The notes beneath the pieces are model-generated. The model saw only the letters and a program-made list of their open reading frames with translations, did no database searches and had not been told where the DNA came from. A program made the translations under genes and the position numbers. Positions 1 through 10,900 of a DNA stretch of 64,000 nucleotides are shown in pieces. The stretch is from Henckelia pumila (lineage: Eukaryota; Streptophyta; Magnoliopsida; Lamiales; Gesneriaceae). Location: NCBI RefSeq assembly GCF_033568475.1, contig NW_027331831.1, positions 10,230,001 through 10,294,000 on the forward strand. Direction: 5' to 3'. The first letter of the stretch is position 1; every line of letters starts with the position of its first letter.

Positions 1-1623
1 AAGATCATCCTATGGATCTTATCATTGGAAGTCCTTCAAAGGGAATAACCACTCGATCTTTTCTTAATAATATTTGCAATCATCTTGCTTTTGTTTCGCA
101 TGTTGAACCTAAGTGCATTGCTGATACTTTATTAGATGATTCATGGATTATTGCTATGCAAGATGAATTTCAAGCGCAATGATGTTTGGTATCTTGTTCC
201 TAGGCCGCATGATAGATCTATTATTGGTACTAAATGGGTGTTTAGGAATAAACTTGATGATCATGGTACTATCACTAGAAATAAAGCTAGGCTAGTAGCG
301 AAAGGTTATAGTCAAGAAGAAGGCATTGATTATGATGAGACATATGCTCCTGTTGCCCGACTAGAATCTATTCGCATGCTACTTGCTTTTGCTTGCTCTA
401 GAAATTTCAAGTTATTTCAAATGGATGTTAAGAGTGCATTCCTGAATGGTGAATTAAAAGAGGAAGTTTACATTGAACAACCTGATGGCTTTGTTGATGC
501 TTTATTGCCTGATCATGTGTATAGATTAAACAAAGCTTTGTATGGTTTGAAACAAGCTCCTAGAGCTTGGTATGAAAAATTGTCTACTTTTCTTCTTTCA
601 AATGGTTTTTCGAGAGGAAATATTGATATTACTTTATTTACCAAACATGCTAAAGATGATTTATTGATTGTGCAAATTTATGTTGATGATATCATTTTTG
701 GTTCTACTAATGAAACTCTCTGCCAAAATTTCTCCAAGCTTATGCAGGAACACTTTGAGATGAGCATGATGGGGGAACTTAACTATTTTCTCGGATTGCA
801 AATCAAACAATGCAAAGATGGGTTCTTTGTGAACCAAAACAAGTACATAAAGGAGATTCTAAAGAAGTTTGGGATGAAGAACACAAAATCATCATCCACA
901 CCGATGAGCACTGCAATCAGACTCGACAAGGATGAAAATGGTAAATCTTTAGATCAATCTTTCTTTCATAGTATGATTGGCTCCTTACTGTATGCTACTG
1001 CTAGTAGATCGGACATTATGTTTAGTGTTTGCTTGTGTGCACGATTTCAATCATGTCCAAAGGAATCACATTTGTTCGCCTTAAAACGCATTTTCAAATA
1101 TCTTTCAAATACTCCAAATCTCGGCTTGTGGTATTCGAAAAATTCTTTCTTTGATTTAAAAGCGTATTGTGATGCCGAATTTGGTGGATATAAGGTGGAC
1201 AGGAAAAGGACTAGTGGAACTTGCTTCTTTCTAGGAAATTGTTTAGTTTCTTGGTTTTCAAAGAAACAAAATTGTGTTGCGTTGTCAACGATCGAAGCCG
1301 AATATATGGCTGCCGGTAGTTGTTGTGCGCAAATTCTTTGGATAAAGCATCAATTTCTCGACTATGGTGTATCTTTTTCAAAAATCCCTATTTTCTGTGA
1401 CAACACTAGCGCCATATGTCTTACAAAGAATCCGATTCAACATTCGCGCACCAAACATATTGATATTCGTCATCATTTTATTCGTGACCACATCGAACAA
1501 AATGAAGTTGAACTTCAATATGTTGACACGACAAATCAAATTGCCGACATTTTTACAAAACCACTAGATGAAAATACTTTTATTAGTTTGCGTGGTGAAC
1601 TTGTTATGATTGAGTTGAAATAA
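1..1623 (+). pseudogene. Ty1/copia (Sirevirus-type) pol, RT-RNase H part, frameshifted
   Basis: This is the 3' part of a copia polyprotein, cut by the window edge. The first ~60 codons are in the frame starting at base 3 and hit a TGA at 180-182. The rest is open from about 136 to 1623 in another frame, so a small deletion near 165-180 has shifted the frame. Reverse transcriptase is recognised by [26 protein letters not shown] and the catalytic YVDDIIFGS box. RNase H follows with [17 protein letters not shown] and [10 protein letters not shown], then [13 protein letters not shown] and DIFTKPL near the end. The wording [17 protein letters not shown] and the env-like ORF downstream favour the Sirevirus lineage (family knowledge). 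The frame break makes it non-functional as it stands. Confidence 0.93.
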
Positions 1624-1814
1624 CTTGTAGACATAAATTAAAATTTAATGTCATATTAAGGTGGAGCTTAATATTAAATTCGAGCAATTTAATTTGGATA
1701 ATAAAAATTAATTGTATTTATTCATAATTATAAGCTCACATTTTATGTGTATTATTTGGTATAAAATTTTCAAAAATATAATTATAAGAGGAAAAATCCA
1801 AAATTTGCTTGTCC

Positions 1815-2176
1815 TGCCCGAACGTTGCATCTATTCCATGGAACGTTGCATCCGTTCATTGCACTATCGTTGCAAACGTTCTTGGAACGTTGCTTCCATT
1901 ACCTACTATTTCCGCCTCAGTTTAATATTTTTAACCGCAAACTTTTACCGCCAAAAGCACCAACATTGCGTCCGATGAACCAACGTTTCTTCCATTGGCA
2001 GCATTCCCACCTCAGTTTCAAAATTTACCGCGAACTTTTACCGCCAAAAGACCAAACGTTGCTTCCGATGGTAGAACATTTCTTCCGTTCGTACTTTTTA
2101 CCGCCTTTTTTTTAAAATTTCAGTTCAAAATTCCCGCACATTTTACCCGCCAGGACGAACGTTGCGTCCGTTCCGT
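1815..2176 (+). repeat. Degenerate AACGTTGC motif cluster between pol and env-like ORF
   Basis: About nine imperfect copies of a motif close to GAACGTTGCNTCCGTTC occur at roughly 1820, 1841, 1868, 1887, 1963, 1981, 2055, 2076 and 2157. They lie in the untranslated spacer just upstream of a TATA-like box. Several copies are near-palindromic around AACGTT. Sireviruses are known to carry repeated palindromic motifs in non-coding regions. Whether these copies are that hallmark or a promoter array is inference. Confidence 0.7.
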
Positions 2177-2184
2177 CCGAGGCC

Positions 2185-2192
2185 TATATATA
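2185..2192 (+). promoter_or_regulatory. TATA-like box upstream of env-like ORF
   Basis: TATATATA sits inside the short palindrome GGCCTATATATAGAGGCC, 77 bases before the ATG at 2269. A CT-rich leader and AAAATGGC start context follow. The spacing fits a plant RNA polymerase II promoter, which would give the env-like ORF its own transcript. This is inference from sequence only. Confidence 0.45.
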
Positions 2193-2268
2193 GAGGCCGA
2201 AAGTTTCAGAATTTTGCACACCAAAATCCAACTTCTTTCTTCCTTTTGCTCGAAATATTCCTCCAAAA

Positions 2269-3561
2269 ATGGCTTCTCGACGCCAAGTTGATCCCGCCAA
2301 TCCGAGGCGACGCACTCGTGCTCGTACTCAATCCTTTGTCCACAACCTTAACCAACCTGCTATCTTGCGACCTATTCCTTTTGACTATAGTGATAGGCAG
2401 ATTCTTCCTGGTCGTATTTTTGATCGCCCTTATTTATCAAAATCTCATTTTTGTTTGTTGGATCTTATTGATTTCCAACAATGGGGTGCGTTTTTCCAGC
2501 CTTCTCACCTAGATTTCATCTATACCTCCCTTATCCATGAATTCTACGCCAATTTTGAACTTGAATTGTACATCGATGACATATATGCTGTTACAATTGT
2601 TCAAAATCGGTACATTTGTTTCTCTTCAAGTGATCTTGCTGCTTGGTTCTCTCTTCCTAGAAATGGACCCAATGAGTTTTTTGCATTCAAATGGCCTGAG
2701 GATAGTCCCGCGTTTAACCGTGTCGAGGCTCTTTCTACTATTCTCGGTTGACCACCTCACGATGGTGATGATCGACCATCTCTTAAGATGCTTTATCCTG
2801 ATTTCCAAATTATCCAAAAGCTTATCACCTCTTCGATCATTCCTCGCGCTGGAAACCACTCCAAGTGCGAATATTTGGACCTTTATGTCCTTTTTCACAT
2901 TGTTGCTCAGCGACCTTTTAACCTGCCTAGGTTTATAATTCAGGTCATGCATCACACTGCCAAAAATTCAAAAAAAGTCATTCTACCTTTTGCTCGGTTT
3001 ATTAACCGAATTTTGACTCACTTTGACATAGTCTTTGATGATTTGGATAAGATACCTATCACTGAGACTTATACTCTTGACCATGCCTCCATCACTAAAA
3101 TGGAGTTGTCATGGAATCCTGTATTGTCTCGATGGGTGCATGATCCAGCTCATATTTTCACCCGCTATCATACTGAAACCAACTTTCACATTCCTTTTTC
3201 TCTTATTCCTCCTTCCATTCAAGAGAAATGATTTTCTGGTGGTTTCACTGACACCGATATTCCTTCCTCTTCTACGGTTCCTCCATCTTCTTCACATACG
3301 TTTGATTATGGCGATCTACCTTTTTCTCCTCCTATGATGCCTCAGCCTCCACCTACTCCGGCTCCACCTTTCGATCGACTCTTTGAGTATCTTCAGCAGC
3401 TTGAGATCAATATGGATCGCAACTACTCCGCCATTCAGTCTATTCAGACATCTATCGCAAACTTGACTGAGGAGATGCGACGCTCTTTTGATGGTGTTCA
3501 CGAGAGATGTAATACGTTGAAAGATCTTCTTAAGCCAAATTCTTCGGATGATGACTCTTAG
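2269..3561 (+). pseudogene. Sirevirus env-like ORF with two in-frame TGA stops
   Basis: One reading frame of 431 codons runs from ATG 2269 to TAG 3561, interrupted only by TGA at 2749-2751 and 3229-3231. The first two segments (about residues 60-320) resemble the domain labelled 'putative plant transposon protein' in plant retroelements, with stretches such as LIHEFYANFELELYIDD and FSSSDLAAWFSLP. The last segment is proline-rich (MMPQPPPTPAPPFD) and then strongly helical with heptad-like spacing (FEYLQQLEINMDRNYSAIQS), as expected for the C-terminal coiled coil of env-like proteins. It lies after pol and before PPT-like tracts, the usual Sirevirus position. Both stops could be CGA to TGA changes. 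No signal peptide is evident, and 'env-like' is a positional name. Confidence 0.8.
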
Positions 3562-3598
3562 TTTTATATTTTGCTGTATTTTGTAAATTTCTCTATCA

Positions 3599-3604
3599 AT
3601 AAAA
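3599..3604 (+). terminator. AATAAA polyadenylation signal after env-like ORF
   Basis: AATAAA lies 38 bases after the env-like stop in a T-rich stretch, a plausible plant poly(A) signal for a transcript ending here. Confidence 0.4.
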
Positions 3605-3644
3605 TATGTCTTTTTATTTGTGTTATTCCTTTAGCATATTTGTT

Positions 3645-3840
3645 GCCTTTTAATTATCACAAAAATGGGGAGAATTAATTTGGTTAAATATTCAAATGAG
3701 ATAAATAAAAATTGATTATGTGATAAACAATTTGTTTAAAATATTGTTACATTAAGGGAGAGCTTTTTATATGTATTTCAATTGCAAATTATATCTCCTG
3801 TTTAACCAAATTTTGTGATTATCAAAAAAGGAGAGATTTT
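3645..3840 (+). other. PPT-like tracts and inverted repeat at the 3' end of Sirevirus 1
   Basis: Three purine-rich tracts (AAAAATGGGGAGA near 3660, TTAAGGGAGAG near 3752, AAAAAAGGAGAGA near 3826) match the multiple polypurine tracts typical of Sireviruses. The segment near 3651-3690 (ATTATCACAAAAA ... TTTGGTTAAAT) is repeated inverted near 3807-3826 (TTTAACCAAATTTTGTGAT). A 3' LTR should begin after the last tract, but no clear TG start is visible there, so the LTR is probably lost or replaced by the next element. Confidence 0.55.
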
Positions 3841-5303
3841 TATGCCTTAAACGCATACAAATCTCTTAACTAGGGTTTTAGCACAAGAACATAATAGCTA
3901 GTTTGAATGCCCAAGGAATTGCATATACTTGCCTTGACTTCCAACTAACCAAAAACCGAAAATGAAAGGGGAAAGGGGCTGGAACTCTTGACCAAACACC
4001 AGCTGAACCTCTTTAGGAGACTTCCCGATGAAGGCGGCGGCGGTGGAGGCGGCTGAAGTTCAAGGAAAGGGGGCGGTCGAATGGGAAAATGGGAGAAGGA
4101 GAGGGGGCGGCTACCAAGGGGCTTGGGGCTAGGGTTTGTGAAAAATGATTTAAATTTTAGGTTAAATGTTTGAGTGTGTAGTGTGTAGGTGTAATTTAAA
4201 AGTGCTACTTCACTAATAAAAATGTTAGTCTAGGTATTGCAACTTTACCTCAACAACTTTGCACCTTTAAAACACCTAAGTTTAAAAATTCCAAGTCAAG
4301 GTATTTAAATTGAGTTTTTACTAGTCCGGGTTTAATAAAATTCTAACTTTCGAAAATGTTAAATAATAAACTCGAGAAAATGATAAAAGTACTTTTTGAC
4401 ACCCGAAAAATTCAAAAATCAAACTTTCAGTCTAAACTCCTCATTTCTCCCACCTCAAAATTCTAAAAACACGATTCTTGAAAATTTATCGACGAAGTCC
4501 ACCATCGTCGCTTGCCGGAACTGGAAATCACTTAACTCAAGTATCTCAAATTAAATAACTTAATAAATTGCGCAACTCTATCTTTAAAAGAAACTTAAGT
4601 AATTAAATTCAAGCAATTAAAAGTATAAATGCTAAAAATGAATTTAGGCATGAAATTCCAAGAATTAAACACTTAAAATATTCTGATGTCACGGCGACGA
4701 GTAAAATATTTAAATAACAACCCAAGCGATTAAAATAGTTTGAACAAACTAGATTAACGTTTAAAATCAATTTAAATAAATACACAAGTTGAAATAAAAA
4801 CCTTTAAAATAATTTGGGCAAATAAAAATAAAGATTTGAATAAATAAGTCTAAAACCTTTAAAATGATTTAGAAAATTAAAAAGGATTTAAATAAATAAG
4901 CTAGACATTTGAAATAATTTAAAATAACTAACCGCTAAACTTAGTCTATTTTAAATAAATAAGTTGGACACTCGAAAATATTTAAACTAGTAAGCTAAAC
5001 AGTTAAAATCATTTGAATGAATAAACTAAATAATTAAAATCATTTAAATATGCAAGCTTAAACCTTTAAAATATTTAAAACAATTAAATTGTACAATAAA
5101 AGCATTTAAAAAAATAAACTTAAACAATTAAAAACATTAATTAAATAGCTAGTAAAATAAAATCACTGAATAAATAATAAAAATATTTTATTAGCACATA
5201 CTTCAAATAAAGAATTTAAATCAATTAAACCTAAAAAATAATAATTCGAATATTTATTAAATTTAACGCATGCGATTTAGTAGATTGGATTTTAGGTACT
5301 ACA
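3838..5303. repeat. Probable LTR fragment ending ...GGTACTACA
   Basis: There is no coding sequence. A GC-rich patch with GGCGG repeats (about 4020-4110) is followed by very AT-rich sequence full of TTTAAAAT and AATAAATAA words. The right end GGTACTACA resembles the ends of the solo LTRs at 5922-7412 and 12687-14148 (..TACTACA), and Sirevirus pol sequence begins immediately after it. I therefore read the stretch as LTR-type sequence inserted into, or deleted against, the second Sirevirus. The left boundary and target duplication could not be identified. Confidence 0.35.
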
Positions 5304-5921
5304 ACATGTCTTCTACGTTTGAAATGAGCATGGTAGGAGAATTAACTTACTTTCTTGGATTGCAATTTAAGCAATCAAGTGATGGTATTTTTCTGTGTCA
5401 AAGTAAGTATGCAAAGAATTTGGTGAAAAAGTTTTACAAAGAGAATGTTAAGAACATGAAAACTCCTATGGGCTCGAGTGAAAAATTAGGAAAAGACAGT
5501 GTTGCGGCTGGTGTTGACAACACCATGTATCGCAGCACGATAGGGAGTCTTTTGTATTTGACTGCTAGTCGTCCTGATATCATGTTCAGTGTGTGTTTAT
5601 GTGCTAGGTATCAATCTGATCCAAAGGTAACCCATTTAAAAGATGTGAGAATTTTGAAATATGTTTCGGGTACATTGGATTTGGGATTGTGGTATACGAG
5701 GGAAACCAACACTAACCTTGTAGGTTTTAGTGATGCTGACTGGGCTGATGATGTTAATGATAGAAAGAGCACAAAGCGTGGGTGTTTTTATCTTGTCAAT
5801 AATTTGGTTTCATGGTATAGTCGTAAGAAAAATTGTGTCAATTTCGACTGCTGAATCTGAATATGTGGCAGCCGAAAGTTGTTCACAACTTCTTTGGATG
5901 AACCAAATGATTGAAGATTAT
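5304..5921 (+). pseudogene. Sirevirus 2 pol, RT end and RNase H start (interrupted)
   Basis: This encodes the distal reverse transcriptase and early RNase H of a copia polyprotein: FEMSMVGELTYFLGLQFKQ, YRSTIGSLLYLTASRPDIMF, FSDADWADD, then SISTAESEYVAAESC after a frame break near 5838. There, relative to related elements, two bases of a GT run are missing. The sequence stops at 5921 where a solo LTR is inserted after the codons for MIEDY and resumes at 7418. Upstream pol is missing because the segment starts directly after LTR-like sequence at 5303. It is the same lineage as the element at 1-3840 but clearly diverged. Confidence 0.9.
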
Positions 5922-7412
5922 TGTAGTGACCCAACATGGAATCACCTACTAACTGACAACTAATAGCATGCATTAAACTTAATACAACAAAATTCTAAAC
6001 AGAGTAAAAACTTGCGGAAACATAATCCATAAATTACATATCAGCTTAGTAAAATATATCCAGGCTTAATACTGTAGTGATACAACTATATCGAAAAACT
6101 TAAAAGTAAACATTATACAGCTATATCGAATCCTGCTGTATAATTAACTCCTCAAGGCTCCTGCTCCCTAGTCCTGCCTTGAACTACCAGCTCCGTCCAT
6201 CCTGCGACCTGCCTCGTGGAATAGGGTGTCCAAGATAACAACTAGGACGTGAGCGCTAACGCCCAGTACATAAACATGAATAAACATATGTATATAATGC
6301 ATGCAACATGATGACTGATAAAGGGTCATCTGAAAAGTCATGCTCAGTACCGGCGCCACATTAGTGCTGCCACCGCACGGATCATCCTCTGGTGCAATCT
6401 TACTCGTCTAGTACACAGAGTAGTCAGACATACATGTCCCCGCCGTCGCGGTACTTTCAGTGACAGACTATCGAATATAGAGCTGAGCGGCTCTATAATC
6501 AGGTATAACAAGGTATAGGCTCAACGTGTATATGCACATGACATATGAGTATAGAAAGCGGTAAATCATATATCATGCCATATAATAATGCCAAATAAAT
6601 GCAACATATAAACATGTATACTCGCTGGCAATATCAGTCAATGTGTACGTACCTCTAGGCTAGTTCAATTATAGTAGGATCCTAGGTTTCAAGCCTATAT
6701 TCAAAAGTTCACCGTATCACTACACAAGTTCTATAAGCCTTAACTAAGCTAATATGTACTCCCAAAACTTAAATAGATTCCCGAACCATACCTTCGTCCG
6801 TAGATAGCCCTTTGATGTCGCTGACTCTGGATGACTATAACAACTTCTTTGCTATTCCAGAATCTCACTATTACCGATAGGGCCCTCAAGTGTATATCTC
6901 ACACTATATAACTGAAGAAGGAAACTCGGGAATTCGTAATTCAAAATGAAATCGAATGAGCCCTATTTATAGGAAAATTTCCAGATGAATTCGGACCCTC
7001 CGAACTGGGGTTCGGATCGTCCGATCCAGCTCACTGCCTGCATGCGAGACACGTCGAGTTCGGACCGTCCGATCGCCACTTCGGGTCGTCCGAAGTGCTT
7101 TAATTCCGACACTTGTCAAAATCCATTGTTGAGTAATCCTGCCTACTTGGCACAAGGGACTTCGGGCCGTCCGATCCTTAGTTCGGACCGTCCGAACGTG
7201 CCTTAACTCCGAAGTTAACCTCTCCTCTTCGGAGCCCCCGACTTGCTAAGTTCGGATCGTGCGAAGTCCTCTTTGGATCGTCCGAACTGGCCAAAATATT
7301 GAAAGTCAAATTCTTAATTCTGAAGTTCGATTAAGCCCCAGAATTGGTTAATTACTAACCCTTAATTATGTTTAACATATTATTATCTTAAAATGTGTTC
7401 TGGGTTACTACA
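5922..7412 (-). mobile_element. Solo LTR (probable Ty3/gypsy) in RNase H, TSD ATTAT
   Basis: The 1491-bp segment begins TGTAGTGACCC and ends GGGTTACTACA, an 11-bp imperfect inverted terminus with TG...CA ends. A perfect 5-bp duplication ATTAT flanks it (5917-5921 and 7413-7417). Removing it rejoins the RNase H gene. There are no internal coding domains, PBS or PPT, so it is a solo LTR left by LTR-LTR recombination. A CTATAAATAGGGC TATA box near 6961-6974 reads on the minus strand, giving the orientation. Shared words (GCTGGCAAT.TCAGTCA, TGCGGAA) mark it as the same family as 12687-14148. The superfamily assignment is inference. Confidence 0.88.
6985..7290 (-). repeat. Eight palindromic TTCGGACCGTCCGAA-type motifs in solo LTR
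   Basis: Eight copies near 6991, 7011, 7061, 7081, 7161, 7180, 7251 and 7272 vary around the palindrome TTCGGACCGTCCGAA. In the minus orientation of the LTR they lie immediately upstream of the TATA box, where U3 enhancers are expected. Transcription-factor binding is inference. Confidence 0.75.
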
Positions 7413-7417
7413 ATTAT

Positions 7418-7673
7418 GGTTTTAAGAGTGAACCCCCCCATTGTTTATTGTGATAATTCGAGTGCTATTGAAATATCAAAGAATCCAGTTCAACACTCAT
7501 GCACAAAACACATTGACATTCGTCATCACTTTATTCGATATTTGGTAGAGAAAGGTATGATTCGAATGGAGTTTGTTGGAACCAATAACCAATTGGCAGA
7601 CATTTTTACTAAAACATTAGATCATGAGAGATTCTCAACTCTTCGGAGGTCTCTCAGCATGTGTGCATTATAA
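7418..7673 (+). pseudogene. Sirevirus 2 RNase H C-terminus
   Basis: This continues the RNase H broken at 5921: [32 protein letters not shown] and [17 protein letters not shown], ending at a TAA. A seven-C run at 7433-7439 carries a one-base shift relative to the frame entering from the insertion site. With the lesion near 5838, this pol was already decayed independently of the insertion. Confidence 0.88.
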
Positions 7674-7683
7674 TCCTTTGCAT

Positions 7684-7722
7684 GTGTTGTCTTCGGTGTT
7701 ACAACACTACCGACAACACTGT
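7684..7722 (+). repeat. GTGTTGTC...AACAC...GACAACACTG palindromic motif, copy a
   Basis: This is the first of about eight imperfect copies of a dyad motif scattered through Sirevirus 2. Others are near 19670-19710, 20286-20313, 38275-38317, 39129-39163, 39607-39643, 40189-40240 and 40507-40545. It falls just after the pol stop codon. Confidence 0.7.
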
Positions 7723-7910
7723 TGTTTTTCTTGTCATGCATATTTAGGTTTTTAGGCATTCTGCACTCACTCTGTTATGTGTAGTGTTTAAATCTCTGTT
7801 TCATTGATTCAATTGATGCCAAGTTTTTCTGCAAAATTTTTATTGAAACACACTGGCTCTTGCAAATCGAACTCTGACTAAACCACTAAGTAGTTGAGGG
7901 ATGTACGCGT

Positions 7911-9402
7911 TGTGAAAAATATTCGCAAGCGTACGAGTATCAAGTTTTAATATAGTGATAAAGAGAGTGTCGATCCCACGAGGAGTAAATTGAAAATATT
8001 CAATACTTGTAATTAAAATAGTCTTAATTTTACTTAGAAAATTAAACTTTAGAGATTTGCTGGCAAATTTAAATAAATAAAGAAGTTTGTGAAACGCGCA
8101 CACACACAATCCTTAAGAGATTATCAATCAGAGAAAAATAGTCTAGAGGTTTTGATTTCTCCTGGTCTCGACAATATTCATTCCTAATTAATCTATTTTC
8201 ATGAGTTCAATTCAATTAATAACCAAGAACACATAAATTATACTATTTCCCTCTCCCGAGTATTAAATAGAGTGTATCAATTACAGATCGATTCCAATAT
8301 CCCTATTAAAAATCTACTTGTAATGACATGTGTAAAACAATGTTCTTTCTAGGCTCTATTAAAGCTATAAGCTCTCCCGAGTCATATAAGCAATTAATAT
8401 TGTGAATTCTATTGATCTTATTCTAAATCCCCTCTCCCGAGTGCCGGATTCTGAATAAATATTACAAATCAATTTATGGCCAGTAAATTGAAAAGACTAT
8501 CAAAACTAGAATCACAATTAGTTTAGAAGAACTCAATTCATTAAAATCAATAATTCATAAACATGTCTTGACCAAGCTACGTCAACCTCTAGACTTAAAA
8601 AGTTTAGTTTATAATAAAAATAGTTAAAACCAAATCATATTCATGAAACTAGACATCAAATCAATAATATAAATTCAAGAGAAAGAAAACAAATCCAAAT
8701 ATTCGATATTCCGTGTCCGGACGATCTATCTTCGTCTTTGTTCTTTGATGTTCTTCCAACTTGTGCAGAATTTTCTCTTCCAAAGTCTCCAAAATCTTCT
8801 CTCGATCGATCCTTGATGTGTTTCTCTCTATGTGGCGGCTTCTCCTTCAATTATGTGCAAAAGAATCCCTTTTATATGTGCTTCAAATCCAATAAATAAA
8901 AGCCCACGAAATTCCGAAGGTTTCCTTCCCGAGAAACCCAAAAAATTGACTTTCGCGATGGCGCACCCGCGCCTGAAGAGTGGGGCACCCGCGCATGACT
9001 CTCTGTCTTCGGATGCTCAAAATTTCTCATCAGGCGCGCCCATGCATGAGGTTAGGCGCGCCCGCGCATGCCTCTCGGGTTAAAAAATCTGCATCGCGCG
9101 ACAATGTTCAAAAAATCATATATCACAATCTAACCGTCGGATTGAGCTGAAATTTTGACATCAGCTTCAAACATTCTAAACTTTATTATGAACGGTGGAG
9201 ATTGGATTTTGATGCCTCAATAATTCCCAGTAAGTTTCTGAAATTGATACTCCATAATGCATCCTTCTTCTTCTTCTTGCTACTTTTGCGTCTATCCTTG
9301 CAACTCACAAAAACAACAACTAATACACATAATATCCACTCGATACATCACAAAAGTAAAGCCAAATCATATATAAATTAAGTGCATAAATTGCACTTAT
9401 CA
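7911..9402 (-). repeat. 3' LTR of the Athila-like element
   Basis: About 1492 bp, matching 17928-19418 nearly base for base. It ends, on the minus strand, with the conserved GCGAGTATTTTTCACA-type terminus. A segment with GCGCACCCGCGC-like repeats lies at about 8955-9080. Several single-base differences from the other LTR show it is not a very recent insertion. Confidence 0.92.
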
Positions 9403-9418
9403 AATTCCCCCAAACTTA
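9403..9418 (-). other. Polypurine tract of the Athila-like element
   Basis: On the minus strand AAGTTTGGGGGAATT lies directly against the TGATAAG start of the 3' LTR, the position of the plus-strand primer. Confidence 0.75.
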
Positions 9419-10654
9419 GACTTTTGCTAGTCCCGAGCAAAACAATAATGAGTAATGTAATCGACCTTTGAATTTTTAAATTCCAAGATTAAATACACAT
9501 GTAGGCTAATTTTTTCAAGAGTTCTCGTGTGTGTGTGATTTTCCAATCTCATCTACCCACCCAACTTTCGATAAAATCATGCAATCCGTAAGCTTCACAG
9601 ATTCATTAATCTCGCCCTCAAGTTTCAAAATACTCTCCACCAAGTTCAACTCTTAATTACATAGATCAACAGGACTTTTTAGATTATCATTAGGCTCAAG
9701 TATAATCAGCAGAAGATAAACATCCATATGTATTTCAATGTAAACAAGGACTCAGAATTCAAAGCAAAGGGAATTGAATATTTTCAATTTGTGCAGGATG
9801 ATGAGTAGCTAAATTTTTTTATTTGTATTGCCAGACATTAGTCTTAGCTTTCTTCTACTCCATACATCTCCATCTTTATGCCTTGTATTTGGACTAGAAT
9901 TTCAATCCATTTTTTTTTCTTTTCAAGGCCTCCCCTCACCTTACTTTCTCCGCCATTACTTTTCTTTGAACTTTTTAGCTACTCAATTTGTTTTGGATTT
10001 TTTCATGATTTATATGACTAACAAATTAATAATGGCTAAAAAGGCTCAACGAATTCAAAAATGCCTAAATCACTTCTGTGCTCTTAAAAATCTACCCCAG
10101 TTTCAAGTAAAAATCACAAGAGTTAAGAATCAAATCCTCTAATCCACATCACAAATCCACATAATTTCTCTAATTGCTAGGAGTATAAAAAATCATGGCA
10201 TTCGTGCATGAAAGTGAGAACTCAAGATTAAATATCGCTAACATGAACTTTTCAGCACAAAAAATTATTTTCATTATAGGCCAACACAAATACACATCAC
10301 TTTTAACTCACACCACTCAACAAAATTTTCAAATTTTCACACACCCCCCCCAAACTTAAATTGTGCATTGTCCTCAATGTAAAGTAGTAAATCAAAACAA
10401 GGACACATACCTTGGGCACCGAGCGTCAGTACTCGACACCATCTTAATCACTCAAAGCTCTTCATGCAGGGGTGGCGTCTAAACTTTCACCGCTTCAACG
10501 TTTTTTACCTACACAACTCAAAATTATTATTGATGTCTAGTCTCAACATACACAAAAGAAAAGAAAAAAAATAAAATAAAATAAAAATAAAAACAAATCA
10601 AAATAAAGCAAATAACAAAAATAGTTTGGGTTGCCTCCCAAGAAGTGCTTAGTT
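9419..10654 (-). other. Non-coding 3' internal region of the Athila-like element
   Basis: About 1.2 kb without recognisable protein. A second PPT-like tract (minus-strand AATTTAAGTTTGGGGGGG) lies at 10343-10360, preceded by ATTGAGGACAATGCAC, a sequence common near the end of Athila-type internal regions. RT, RNase H and integrase would normally lie upstream of such a segment but are absent. Short open stretches here show no domain. Confidence 0.6.
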
Positions 10655-10659
10655 TATAG

Positions 10660-10855
10660 TATAATGAACTGGGCTGGCCCAGTTCATTCTTGAACTCATG
10701 ATCTTCTCCCCCCTGGTGGGGAGTTTTTGCCCTCCCCAGGATTCCTTCCCTTAATCCTGGTACCATTTAGGAATCCTGGGGAGGGCAAAAACTCCCCACC
10801 AGGGGAGAGAAGATCATGAGTTCAAGAATGAACTGGGCCAGCCCAGTTCATTACA
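10660..10855. mobile_element. Foldback MITE, ~195 bp near-perfect palindrome
   Basis: Two arms of about 85 bp starting TAATGAACTGGGC pair almost perfectly around a short centre near 10745-10765. TATAG occurs on both sides (10655-10659 and 10856-10860), a likely 5-bp target duplication; a 6-bp reading, TATAGT, is also possible. It splits the GGTTGCCTCCCAAGAAG...AGCCCGACTC stretch of the Athila-like element. The superfamily is not determined. Confidence 0.8.
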
Positions 10856-10900
10856 TATAGTTCATAGCCCGACTCTATGCCGCTTTCAGCCCGGTTCCCT

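Noticed and set aside
6985..7290. Regularly repeated palindromes that could suggest a CRISPR-like array
   Set aside because: Spacing is irregular, repeats are degenerate, they lie in the U3 of a plant LTR, and this is a eukaryotic genome.
9828..10142. 104-codon plus-strand frame as a host or captured gene
   Set aside because: Lies in the 3' internal region of the Athila-like element on the opposite strand, with no domain and poor coding character.
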